Assembly: GCA_963806145.1 (NCBI GenBank)
Contig: CAWDXD010000039.1
Span: 1 to 64,000, forward strand
Direction: 5' to 3'
Length of the DNA: 64,000 nt
Source: DASXKD01 sp963806145
GTDB taxonomy: Bacteria; Actinomycetota; Actinomycetes; Streptosporangiales; Streptosporangiaceae
Shown here piece after piece: positions 1 through 8,742 of this stretch. The notes beneath the pieces were generated by a model. The model ran no database searches and had not been told where the DNA came from. It saw only the letters and a program-made list of their open reading frames with translations. Position 1 is the stretch's first letter, and every line of letters starts with the position of its first letter. Made by a program: the position numbers and the translations under genes.

Positions 1-1
1 C

Positions 2-919
2 TGCTGCACGCTGGAGGACGCCAGGGACGCCAGGCGCGCGGCGGACGTGATCGGGATCCCGTTCTACGTCTGGGACATGGCGGAGCGGTTCCACCACGAC
101 GTGGTCGAAGACTTCGTCGCGGAATACGCGCGCGGGCGCACGCCCAACCCGTGCCTGCGCTGCAACGAGAAGATCAAGTTCGCGGCGGTGCTGGACCGGG
201 CGGTGGCGCTGGGCTTCGACGCGGTCTGCACGGGCCACCATGCGCGGCTGGCGGACGGTCGCCTGCACCGCAGCCCGGACCTGGCCAAGGACCAGTCCTA
301 CGTGCTCGCCGTGCTCACCCGCGAGCAGCTTGACCGGGCGCTGTTCCCGCTGGGCGACTCCACCAAGGCACAGGTGCGGGCCGAGGCGGCGGCGCGCGGG
401 CTGGCGGTGGCCGCCAAGCCGGACAGCCACGACGTCTGCTTCATCCCCGACGGGGACACGCGCGGGTTCCTGGCCGGCGCCCTGGGCCAGGCTCCCGGCC
501 CCATCGTGGACACCGGCGGGACCGTGGTCGGCAGCCACGACGGCGCCTACGGGTTCACCGTCGGCCAGCGCCGCGGGCTGCGCGTGGGCACCCCGGCCGC
601 GGACGGCAGGCCACGGTACGTGCTGGACATCGAGCCCGTCTCGGGCACGGTGACCGTCGGGCCCGCCGAGTCCCTGGACGTGACCGGGATCCTGGCCGAG
701 CGCCCGGTCTGGACCGGCTGCGCGCCGCCGCGGGTTCCGCTGGACTGCCTGGTGCAGTTGCGGGCGCACGGGCAGGCGCACCCGGCCACCGTGATCCCCG
801 GCGATGACCTGCGGATAGCGCTTACCGAGCCGGCCAGGGGAGTGGCCCCCGGCCAGGCGGCGGTCTTCTACGACGGCGGCACCGTGCTGGGCAGCGCCAC
901 GATCGCGGCCACTTCCTGA
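2..919 (+). CDS. mnmA: tRNA-specific 2-thiouridylase MnmA (5' end outside window)
   Basis: C-terminal ~305 residues of MnmA, which thiolates U34 of tRNA-Lys/Glu/Gln using persulfide sulfur. The open frame runs back to base 2 without a start, so the N-terminal ATP-pyrophosphatase P-loop lies off the window. Visible landmarks are the Cys of NPCLRCNEKIKF (first catalytic Cys region), GHHAR, KDQSYVL, and the second catalytic Cys in SHDVCFIPDGD, followed by the MnmA C-terminal beta-barrel. The gene ends in TGA at 919. In related actinomycetes I recall mnmA lying just upstream of a MetE-like gene and ligA; here those follow only at 16.3 kb, so a block of about 15 kb separates them. Confidence 0.95.
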   Translation, partial: CCTLEDARDARRAADVIGIPFYVWDMAERFHHDVVEDFVAEYARGRTPNPCLRCNEKIKFAAVLDRAVALGFDAVCTGHHARLADGRLHRSPDLAKDQSYVLAVLTREQLDRALFPLGDSTKAQVRAEAAARGLAVAAKPDSHDVCFIPDGDTRGFLAGALGQAPGPIVDTGGTVVGSHDGAYGFTVGQRRGLRVGTPAADGRPRYVLDIEPVSGTVTVGPAESLDVTGILAERPVWTGCAPPRVPLDCLVQLRAHGQAHPATVIPGDDLRIALTEPARGVAPGQAAVFYDGGTVLGSATIAATS

Positions 920-1198
920 CACGGCCGTCAGGGTCCCGCTGCGGCGGCGGCATCCCCGCTGACGTGGCCTCCTGTCACATGTCCGCTGGTCAACGCGTCG
1001 GTGTCCGGAAGGTGACAGCGGGTGTTCCATATTGTGGCCTGAATCATCCTCTGTGATGGATGCGGCTGCTGATCATCTCGTGCCCAATTGTGTCGTTCGC
1101 GTGAATGCCCGGTTGCAGAGTGGGTAGGTGCCTGTCGGCGTGATCGCCATGGGCGCGGCAGAGTGCACGTGCGGCAAGGGGCGGGCGCTGGAGGCGAG

Positions 1199-2529
1199 AT
1201 GAGAGGCGGCATTGACAATGCTCGCGCTGGGCGCCGGAGGCCCGCGGCCCGCTCGTCGAGGAAGGGTGCCCGCTACATCGGCGTGACGATGATCGGGGCC
1301 CTGGCCGCCGCGGGGCTTGCGGCGTGCGGTACGAGCAGCGCCGGCACCGGCGGAACGGTGACGCTGAACTTCTATAACGCCCCGGACCCGTCCGGTGCGG
1401 TCCAGTCGGCCGCGGACAACTGCAGCGCGCAGAGCCACGGCAAGTACACGATCGTCTACAACAAGCTGCAGAACGCGGCCGACCAGCAGCGGCTGCAGAT
1501 GGCCCGGCGGCTCGCCGCCGGGGACACCTCGATGGACATCCTCGGGCTGGACGTGACCTGGGAGGCCGAGTTCGCCACGGCGGGCTGGATCCGGCCGTGG
1601 ACCGGCACGTACAAGCAGCAGGCCATCGCCGGGACGCTCAAGGGGCCGCTGAACACCGCCATCTGGCGCGGAAAGCTGGTCGCGGTCCCGTACAACAGCA
1701 ACACCCAGTTGCTCTGGTACCGGTCCGACCTGGTGAAGACCCCGCCGAAGACGTGGGCGCAGATGATCGCCGATGCGGAGCAGCTGGCCAAGCAGGGCAA
1801 GCCGCACCTCATCGAGATCCAGGGCGCCCAGTACGAGGGCACCGTGGTGTGGTTCAACACGCTGGTGGCCAGCGCGGGTGGCAGCATCCTGAACCCGACC
1901 TCGACCGCCGCCCAGCTCGGCCCGCCCGCGCTCAAGGCGCTGTCGATCATGCAGCAGCTCGCCCATTCCTCGGCCGGGGATCCCAGCCTCGGGGTGCAGA
2001 TGGAGGACCAGAACCGGCTCGCGATGGAAGCCGGCACCGCGGCGTTCGAGCTGAACTACCCCTACGTCTATCCGTCGATGAAGGCCGACCAGCCCGACGT
2101 TGTTCAAGCACTTCAAGTGGGCGCCGTACCCGAGCGTCTACCCGGGCAAGCCGGCCCGGGTCACCATCGGCGGCATCGACCTGGCGGTCAGCACCTACTC
2201 GCAGCATCCGCAGCTTGCCTTCCAGGCGGCGCTGTGCCTGCGCAATGCCCAGAACCAGTTGAACGGCGCGATCAAGGGCGGCTTTCCGCCGACGCTGGCC
2301 AGCGTCTACAACAACCCGCAGATGCAGTCCGCCTACCCGTTCCGGCACCTGATCCTGCAGCAGGTCAACAACGGTGCCGTGCGCCCCAAGACGCCGCTCT
2401 ACCAGGTGGTGTCCGTGGCGATCTCGCACCAGGTCTCGCCACCGGGCTCGATCGTCCCGGTGCCCACCGAGCAGAGCCCTGCGCACCCAGATCAACAACG
2501 CCCTGCAAGGCAAGGGGCTGACTCCATGA
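1199..2529 (+). pseudogene. ABC transporter extracellular solute-binding lipoprotein, two frameshifts
   Basis: Family 1-type sugar-binding lipoprotein. The ATG at 1199 has GGAG just upstream, and the N-terminus shows a basic region, a hydrophobic stretch and the lipobox LAAC. The binding-protein body reads well in one frame to about 2097 (...PSMKADQPD), continues in a second frame from about 2100 (FKHFKWAPYPSVYPG...) to about 2477, and then in a third frame to TGA at 2527-2529 (LRTQINNALQGKGLTP). Both shifts are in the same direction. The permeases and ATPase downstream are intact, so either these are sequencing errors or the importer has lost its binding protein. It would deliver a sugar or oligosaccharide to the permease pair that follows. 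Confidence 0.8.
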
Positions 2530-2560
2530 GTGCGGCGCGTTCGCGCAGAGAGGCGGACAG

Positions 2561-3505
2561 ATGACCACCACCACTCCTCCGGTTACCGCCCAGGAGCCGC
2601 GCGCCGCCGGGCGGCGCAAGAAGCCACCGCTGTCCGAGGGCGCGCGCGCGGAACGGCGGCTGGGCTGGCTGCTGTGCGCGCCCGCGGTGATCGTGATGGT
2701 CGCGGTGACCGCGTACCCGATCGGCTATGCCATCTACCTGTCATTCCAGCGGTACATCCTGTCCGCCCCCCAGCTGAACAAGTTCGTCGGGTTCAGCAAC
2801 TACGCCGCCGTGCTCAGTTCGCCGTTCTGGTGGCACGCGCTGATAGTCACGATCGTCATCACGGTGGTCTCGGTGGCGGTCGAGCTGGTGCTCGGCATGC
2901 TGCTGGCGCTGCTCATGTACCGGACGATCTTCGGGCGGGGCACGGTCCGCACCACGATGCTCATCCCGTACGGGATCGTCACGATCGTCGCCGCGTTCGG
3001 CTGGCAGTACGCCTGGACGCCGAGCACCGGCTACCTGTCGGCGCTGTTCCACAACAGCGCTCCGCTGACCAATACCAATGAGGCCATCGCGATCATCATC
3101 TCGGCCGAGATCTGGAAGACCACCCCGTTCATGGCGCTGCTGCTGATGGCCGGCCTCTCGCTGGTGCCTGAGGACCTGCTGAAGGCGGCGAAGGTGGACG
3201 GTGCGACCGCCTGGCAGCGGTTCTGGCGGATCATGGTGCCGCTGATGAAGCCCGCGATCCTGGTCGCGCTGCTGTTCCGGACGCTGGACGCGTTCCGGAT
3301 ATTCGACAACATCTTCATCCTCACCAACGGCGCGAACAACACGTCTTCGGTGTCGATGCTCAACTACGACAACCTGTTCACCGGCTTCAACTTCGGGATC
3401 GGGTCGGCCATGTCGATCCTGATCCTGATCTGCGTCGCGATCATCGCGACGGTCTTCATCAGGGGCTTCGGCACCGCCGCTCCCGGATCGAGCCTCCAGC
3501 AATGA
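2561..3505 (+). CDS. carbohydrate ABC transporter permease (MalF/UgpA type)
   Basis: Inner-membrane permease of 314 residues. A basic, Pro-rich cytoplasmic N-terminus is followed by six predicted membrane segments; the first begins near LGWLLCAPAVIVMVAV. The EAA loop that contacts the ATPase is clear near residues 205-240 (EDLLKAAKVDGATAWQRFW). The ATG at 2561 lies 31 bp after the binding-protein stop, and the second permease follows 37 bp later, so this is one operon. It pairs with the MalG-type permease to form the translocation pore. Substrate cannot be read from sequence; a glucoside is plausible given a GH13 enzyme elsewhere in the block. Confidence 0.92.
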   Translation: MTTTTPPVTAQEPRAAGRRKKPPLSEGARAERRLGWLLCAPAVIVMVAVTAYPIGYAIYLSFQRYILSAPQLNKFVGFSNYAAVLSSPFWWHALIVTIVITVVSVAVELVLGMLLALLMYRTIFGRGTVRTTMLIPYGIVTIVAAFGWQYAWTPSTGYLSALFHNSAPLTNTNEAIAIIISAEIWKTTPFMALLLMAGLSLVPEDLLKAAKVDGATAWQRFWRIMVPLMKPAILVALLFRTLDAFRIFDNIFILTNGANNTSSVSMLNYDNLFTGFNFGIGSAMSILILICVAIIATVFIRGFGTAAPGSSLQQ

Positions 3506-3542
3506 GGACGGCTCCTAGCACAGAAACGGAGGTGGGACGCTG

Positions 3543-4376
3543 ATGGCAGCCACGACGGCACGGCAGCGGGTCGGCTGGGGGACCGCCAACACGTTCGCGA
3601 TCCTGCTGGCGCTCATCCCGGTGCTCTGGATCGTGTCCCTGTCGTTCAAGACGCCGACCGCGATCACCGATCCCAGCTTCATCCCCTCGCAGTGGACAAC
3701 CTCGAACTACTCCGGCATCCTGAAAAGCTCCGAGTTCATCCGGCCACTGATCAACTCGATCGGGATCGGGGTGATCGCCACGTTCATCGCCGTGGTGCTG
3801 GCCTCGATGGCGGCCTACGCGGTGGCCCGGCTGAGATTCCCCGGCAAGAGCGTGCTGATCGGGGTGTCGCTGCTCATCGCCATGTTCCCGGCGATCGCGC
3901 TGGCGACGCCGCTGTTCAACATCGAGCGGATCCTCGGCCTGTTCGACACCTGGCCCGGCCTCATCATTCCTTACGTCGCCACCGGCCTGCCGCTGGGCAT
4001 CTACACGCTGTCGGCGTTCTTCCGCGAGATCCCCTGGGAGCTGGAGAAGGCCGCCAAGGTGGACGGTGCCACGCCGTTCCAGGCGTTCGTGCGGGTCATC
4101 GCCCCGCTCGCCGCGCCCGGCATGGTCACGACCGCGATCCTGGTGTTCCTCTTCTGCTGGAACGAGTTCCTGCTCGCGATCACGCTGACCTCGACGCTCC
4201 GGGCGCGCACCGCGCCGGCCGCGATGGCGTTCTTCACCGGGAACTCCGCGTTCGCGGTGCCCACCGGGACGATCACCGCGGCAGCGGTGGTCATCACCAT
4301 CCCGATCATCATCTTCGTGTTGTTCTTCCAGCGCCGGATCGTCGCAGGGCTGACGTCGGGCGCGGTCAAAGGCTAG
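3543..4376 (+). CDS. carbohydrate ABC transporter permease (MalG type)
   Basis: 277-residue permease with six predicted transmembrane helices, starting at ATG 3543 after a GGAGGTGGG-type ribosome binding site. The EAA motif reads ELEKAAKVDGATPFQAFVRVIAPLAAPG. The C-terminus VAGLTSGAVKG matches the usual end of MalG-type permeases. It is the partner of the preceding MalF-type permease, and the ATPase gene starts 18 bp downstream. Confidence 0.93.
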   Translation: MAATTARQRVGWGTANTFAILLALIPVLWIVSLSFKTPTAITDPSFIPSQWTTSNYSGILKSSEFIRPLINSIGIGVIATFIAVVLASMAAYAVARLRFPGKSVLIGVSLLIAMFPAIALATPLFNIERILGLFDTWPGLIIPYVATGLPLGIYTLSAFFREIPWELEKAAKVDGATPFQAFVRVIAPLAAPGMVTTAILVFLFCWNEFLLAITLTSTLRARTAPAAMAFFTGNSAFAVPTGTITAAAVVITIPIIIFVLFFQRRIVAGLTSGAVKG

Positions 4377-4394
4377 GCCGGACAGGAGAATCAA

Positions 4395-5777
4395 GTGGCT
4401 GAGATCATTCTTGATCACATCACCAAGCGCTTCCCGGACGGGGCGCTCGCGGTGGACGACTTCAACCTCGACATCGCGGACGGGGAGTTCGTCATCCTGG
4501 TCGGCCCGTCCGGCTGCGGGAAGTCGACGACGCTCAACATGATCGCCGGCCTGGAGGACATCTCCTCGGGCGAGTTGCGCATCGCCGGCCAGGTGGTGAA
4601 CCAAAAGTCGCCCAAGGACCGCGACATCGCGATGGTGTTCCAGAGCTACGCGCTGTACCCGCACATGACCGTGCGGCAGAACATGGGCTTCGCGCTCAAG
4701 CTGGCCAAGACCCCCCAGGCCACCATCAACGAGAAGGTCGAGGAGGCGGCCCGGATCCTGGACCTCACCCAGCACCTGGACCGCAAGCCGGCCAACCTGT
4801 CCGGTGGCCAGCGGCAGCGGGTCGCGATGGGCCGGGCCATCGTCCGCAACCCGGCGGTGTTCCTGATGGACGAGCCGCTGTCGAACCTGGACGCCAAACT
4901 GCGGGTGCAGATGCGCACCGAGGTGTCGCGGATCCAGCGGCGCCTGGGCACCACGACCGTGTATGTCACCCACGACCAGACCGAGGCGATGACCCTCGGC
5001 GACCGGGTCGCCGTCATGCGGTCCGGCTTGCTACAGCAGGTGGGCTCGCCGAAGGAGCTTTACGACACGCCCGTCAACCTGTTCGTGGCCGGGTTCATCG
5101 GGTCACCCGCCATGAACTTCATGTCCGGCACCCTCGAGGACGGCGTGCTGCGCACCACGCTCGGGGACTTCCGGCTCAGTGACCGGATGCGGCACGAAGT
5201 GGAGTCCGCCGGCGCGGGCCGTGAGGTCATCGTGGGCCTGCGGCCGGAGAACTTCGAGGACGCGGCGCTTGTCCAGCGGGACAACCGCCAGCACGGGATC
5301 ACGTTCAACACCGGCATCGACGTCCTCGAGTCCATGGGCTCCGATGTGTACGTCTACTTCACCAGGGACATCGAGCAAGGCGTGAACGCCGCCGAACTGG
5401 AGGAACTCGCCAGGGACTCCGGGCGGGCCGACACCGGTGCCAGCGGCGACACCCTGGTCGCCAGGCTGGACGCGGCGACCCGCATCCGCGAGGGCCAGAA
5501 CGCCGAGCTCTGGGTGGATGCCCGGGCCTTGCACATCTTCGACCCGTCCAGCGGCCGCAACCTGTCGCTGGGGGCCATTGACCGCGGGAGCGGGAACACG
5601 GTGCAGGGCGGCTCGGCAGCGGCCAGCGCGGCGCCGCCCAACCCCGCACCGGCCGGTGGGCAGGCACCCCCGAGCCCGGCGCCGGCCGAGCCGGCTCCGG
5701 CTGACCCCGGTCCGGCTCAGGCAGGCTCCGCCCCGGCCGCCCCCGGCGACCCGGCCACAGGCGGCGACGTCACCTGA
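4395..5777 (+). CDS. sugar ABC transporter ATP-binding protein (MsmX/UgpC type)
   Basis: Energising subunit of the importer, 460 residues, GTG start with AGGAG upstream. The nucleotide-binding domain is complete: Walker A GPSGCGKST, Q-loop VFQSYALYPHM, signature LSGGQRQR, Walker B VFLMDEPLSNLDAKLR and H-loop VTHDQTEA. A C-terminal TOBE-type regulatory domain follows (about residues 235-385). The last ~60 residues are an unusual Ala/Pro/Gly-rich tail that is probably disordered. MsmX/UgpC-class ATPases often serve several importers, so the gene may remain useful even if the cognate binding protein is broken. It ends overlapping by 8 bp with the convergent ParB-like gene. Confidence 0.94.
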   Translation: MAEIILDHITKRFPDGALAVDDFNLDIADGEFVILVGPSGCGKSTTLNMIAGLEDISSGELRIAGQVVNQKSPKDRDIAMVFQSYALYPHMTVRQNMGFALKLAKTPQATINEKVEEAARILDLTQHLDRKPANLSGGQRQRVAMGRAIVRNPAVFLMDEPLSNLDAKLRVQMRTEVSRIQRRLGTTTVYVTHDQTEAMTLGDRVAVMRSGLLQQVGSPKELYDTPVNLFVAGFIGSPAMNFMSGTLEDGVLRTTLGDFRLSDRMRHEVESAGAGREVIVGLRPENFEDAALVQRDNRQHGITFNTGIDVLESMGSDVYVYFTRDIEQGVNAAELEELARDSGRADTGASGDTLVARLDAATRIREGQNAELWVDARALHIFDPSSGRNLSLGAIDRGSGNTVQGGSAAASAAPPNPAPAGGQAPPSPAPAEPAPADPGPAQAGSAPAAPGDPATGGDVT

Positions 5778-6612
5778 TCTCGCGGCGCAGCCGCTCGATC
5801 ACCTCGTCGCTCCACTCGTGGGTGCGCATCAGCCGGTACCGCTCCCTGGCCACCCGCTGGTAGGCCTCGGCCTCGGTGCCGGAGCCGATCAGGTCGGCCG
5901 CGCGCAGCATGCGCACGACCGGGAGGTACTCCTCGGCGAACCACAGCCGGGCGATCTCCTCCCGGCCGAGGAAGCGGCGGGCGTGCTGGAGGTACCGGAA
6001 CCCCCAGGCCTCGACCGCCTCGCCCAGCTCGGCGTAGGCCCACGGGTCGGCGAAACAGATCCGGGCGTACGCCTGCTCGGGCAGCGGCACCCGGGACCGG
6101 AACATTCGCTCGTAGTCCTTCATCAGCAGGTCCCCGCGGCTGCGGATGCCGTCCGCGGGGACCACGGTCCTGACCTCGGTCACGTAGGCGTCGATGGTCT
6201 GCTGCCCGGTGGCCATGGCGATGGACACCCGGTGGTGCCCGTCCTTGACGAAATGCAGGTCGCCGATCCGGTAGACCTCGATCGGCGGGATCTGCTCGCC
6301 GCGGCGCTGGGCCAGCGCGAGCCGCTCCCAGCGCTCCCGCACCCGGCTCGAGGTGGGCCGGAAGTGCCGGTCGAAGTCGCGCCGCGAGTCCACCGTGCCC
6401 ACGATCGTGTCGAGCCTGATGGTCTGCAGGCCCGCATACCGCTCGCCCTCGAGGCCGAGCGCGGCGACCACCTGGTCGAAGGGCAGGATCAGGTTGACGT
6501 CGTCGGGCTCCCCGCGCAGCCGGTGGGCCAGCCGGGAGAGCACCTGGCGCCGCCGGGCCCGCAGGAAGTCGTCGGCCACGTCGGCGCGGGGGAAGCCGGT
6601 CTCAGCGGGCAT
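5770..6612 (-). CDS. ParB/Srx-fold domain protein
   Basis: 280-residue protein starting at ATG 6612, which overlaps the stop of the upstream phosphoesterase gene by 11 bp. The centre carries a ParB/sulfiredoxin-like motif: PIEVYRIGDLHFVKDGHHRVSIAMATG, in which the GHHR core is the nucleotide-binding/catalytic signature of ParB-N-like domains. The remainder is helical and charged, with no partition-protein HTH that I can see, so a chromosome-partition role is unlikely. The tight coupling with a metallophosphoesterase suggests a shared nucleotide-related function, which is inference. Family membership is reasonably clear; function is unknown. Confidence 0.75.
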   Translation of the reverse strand: MPAETGFPRADVADDFLRARRRQVLSRLAHRLRGEPDDVNLILPFDQVVAALGLEGERYAGLQTIRLDTIVGTVDSRRDFDRHFRPTSSRVRERWERLALAQRRGEQIPPIEVYRIGDLHFVKDGHHRVSIAMATGQQTIDAYVTEVRTVVPADGIRSRGDLLMKDYERMFRSRVPLPEQAYARICFADPWAYAELGEAVEAWGFRYLQHARRFLGREEIARLWFAEEYLPVVRMLRAADLIGSGTEAEAYQRVARERYRLMRTHEWSDEVIERLRREIR

Positions 6613-7303
6613 GGGAGTGGCCGCTCCGGGACTGCCGGACACCGTCGCCCGGCTCGATTTCCAGCAGATGGCGCCCCACCACGTTGCGCACCACGGTCCG
6701 GCCGAGCTGGTGCCCGGCGGGCGGGGTGCCGTACGGGTGGATGTGCCCGTGCAGCAGCACCGCGGGCTGAAGCCGGGCGGTGAGCCCGTGCAGCGCGCGG
6801 AATCCCTGATGCGGCGGGTCACTGCCGTCGCCGACGCCCGCCGGTGGCGCATGGGTGAGCAGCACATCCACGCCGCGGCCGTCCCGGACCCGTCGCCACC
6901 AGGCACGGCGGGCCAGGGCACGGGCCCGGCGGGCCTGCTGCCACTCGGTGTACTGGTTGGGGCCGGCCGAATACCGGCGGCAGCCGCCCAGCCCGGCCAG
7001 CCGCAGCCCGGCCGCGTCGACGACCCGCTGCTCGGCGCTGATCGCCCCGTCCGGCCAGGGCGGCCTGGCCGGCAGCCCGGCCCGCAGCGGCAGTCCGGCC
7101 CGGGATACGCGGTATCCGGAGATATCGGGGTCGTGGTTGCCGGGTACGAATACCAGCGGTGCGTCGAGCCGGTTCATCAGCTGGCCCAGGTATTCGAATG
7201 GGAGGTCGCCGCAGGCGACGATGAGCTGGGGCCGGCGTACCGCACGCAAATCCGCCAGCAGCGCGTCGTCGATCTCATCGGAGACGGCGAGGACGAGGAC
7301 CAC
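6602..7303 (-). CDS. metallophosphoesterase (calcineurin-like)
   Basis: 233-residue phosphoesterase. The GTG at 7303 is chosen because the fold begins there (VVLVLAVSDEIDD). Metal-binding motifs are present in order: CGDLPFEY, the diagnostic GNHD in VPGNHDPDISG, LTHAPP, and HGHIHPYG. The first motif lacks the usual DxH pair, carrying VSDEID instead, as in some class III-like actinobacterial members. It overlaps the ParB-like gene that follows and is divergent from the ATP-grasp gene at 7463; the 159 bp between them must hold both promoters. Substrate unknown. Confidence 0.82.
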   Translation of the reverse strand: MVLVLAVSDEIDDALLADLRAVRRPQLIVACGDLPFEYLGQLMNRLDAPLVFVPGNHDPDISGYRVSRAGLPLRAGLPARPPWPDGAISAEQRVVDAAGLRLAGLGGCRRYSAGPNQYTEWQQARRARALARRAWWRRVRDGRGVDVLLTHAPPAGVGDGSDPPHQGFRALHGLTARLQPAVLLHGHIHPYGTPPAGHQLGRTVVRNVVGRHLLEIEPGDGVRQSRSGHSHAR

Positions 7304-7462
7304 ATGCCGATCGTACGTGGTGGCCCGCCCGCCGCCCGCGGCCAGCGCCGCGGCTGCCGCGGCCCGCCCGCCCGGTGCCGGCCGGCCGCGTTCTCGACAG
7401 GGACCCGCCGGCCGCACTAGCGTCCAGATGCGAACTTTGCCTGCGCAAGCCCGGGAGGCTCG

Positions 7463-8719
7463 GTGGATGGAGAGGTCAGGCACCTGGTGGGGCTGCTGCT
7501 GGGGACCGAGGAGGACTGGCCCCGCGCGTTCGAGCACCTGGTCGCCGGCCTGCGCCCGGTGCCCGACGGAACCGGCCGGCGGCACGTCTTCGCCACCGAG
7601 CGGCTGACCATCGAGCCGTTCTCGCTGCGGTCCAAGCCGCGGACCGACCTGGTGATCGACCGGCTCGCCTACTGGTACTACCACCCGCGCGAGTGGCTCA
7701 AGAAGGTCGCCCTGATGGACGACGTGTACCTGCTCAACTCGCCGTTCACGTTCCAGGCGATGGAAAAGCACGCGGCCTACTGCGCGATGATGCGGCTCGG
7801 CCTGAAGGTGCCGGAGACGGTTCTCGTCCCGTACAAGAACCCGGTGGATCACGACAAGTACACGTTCACCGCGCAGCGCTACAACCAGCAGTTCGACCTG
7901 GACTCGATCGCCGCCGGGATCGGCTATCCGCTGTACATGAAGCCCTACGACGGCGGCGGCTGGCGCGGCGTTTCCCGGATCAACAACCCCGACGAGTTGC
8001 ACAGCGCGTACAACTCCTCCGGCGGGATGCTCATGCACCTGCAGGCGTCGGTGGACTACGACGTGTTCGCCCGGGCCCTGTCGATCGGTGCGGAGACGAT
8101 GGTGATGCGGTTCGACCCGGCCGCGCCGATGCACTCGCGGTACCGGGTCGAGCACGACTTCCTCGACCCCGGCACCGGGATCGAGGCCATCACGATCTCC
8201 CGGGTCGTCAACGCGTTCTTCCGGTGGGAGTTCAACTCCTGCGAGATGCTCGTGCGCGAGGACGACGTCTACCCCATCGACTACGCCAACGCCTGCCCGG
8301 ACATTTCGATCACCTCGCTGCATTACTACTTCCCCTGGGCCATCAAGACGCTGCTGAAGTGGACGGTGTTCTGCCTGGCGACCGGCAGGCGGGCGCGGCT
8401 GGACACCGACATGCGGAGCTATTTCGATATCAGCGACCGCAGCGACCTGGACTACGGCCAGAAGCTGGCCGCCTACCGGCGCCTCGCCGACGAGCACTTC
8501 ACCGTGGACGACTACCGCGAGTTCTGCGCGGCGCACCTGAGCGACCTCGACCAGCGGGTGCTGGACTGGGCGGCCGGGCCCGACTTCGACCGCCTGATCG
8601 TCGACACGGTCACGGTTACCTACCCCGAGCACGAGCACGAGCGCTTCATCGCCCATTTGCGCGGGCTGACCAGCCTGTGGGTCGATGACGAGACGGCCCG
8701 GTTGTCCTCGTCAGCCTGA
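7463..8719 (+). CDS. ATP-grasp superfamily protein, function unknown
   Basis: 418 residues, GTG start at 7463 with GGGAGG 5 bp upstream. The middle looks like an ATP-grasp fold: the Gly-rich lid strand GYPLYMKPYDGGGWRGVS near residue 155, a nucleotide-contacting acidic strand, and a metal-binding Asp/Asn pair in VYPIDYANACPDIS near residue 275. I cannot tell which acid and amine are ligated. The C-terminal ~100 residues are helical. It is divergent from the phosphoesterase/ParB-like pair and convergent with the kinase-LLM fusion. Superfamily call moderately sure; no function assigned. Confidence 0.7.
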   Translation: MDGEVRHLVGLLLGTEEDWPRAFEHLVAGLRPVPDGTGRRHVFATERLTIEPFSLRSKPRTDLVIDRLAYWYYHPREWLKKVALMDDVYLLNSPFTFQAMEKHAAYCAMMRLGLKVPETVLVPYKNPVDHDKYTFTAQRYNQQFDLDSIAAGIGYPLYMKPYDGGGWRGVSRINNPDELHSAYNSSGGMLMHLQASVDYDVFARALSIGAETMVMRFDPAAPMHSRYRVEHDFLDPGTGIEAITISRVVNAFFRWEFNSCEMLVREDDVYPIDYANACPDISITSLHYYFPWAIKTLLKWTVFCLATGRRARLDTDMRSYFDISDRSDLDYGQKLAAYRRLADEHFTVDDYREFCAAHLSDLDQRVLDWAAGPDFDRLIVDTVTVTYPEHEHERFIAHLRGLTSLWVDDETARLSSSA

Positions 8720-8742
8720 CCGCTCCGGTGTGGCCGTCCCCG

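Noticed and set aside
1073..2116. Long open frames antisense to the sugar-binding protein gene
   Set aside because: Composition is Arg/Gly/His-rich as expected for the opposite strand of a high-GC gene, with no domain motif, while the sense frame has clear lipoprotein and binding-protein features.
3459..4973. 504-codon antisense frame across the permease and ATPase genes
   Set aside because: Low-complexity charged translation with no recognisable fold; it is the mirror of well supported ABC transporter genes.
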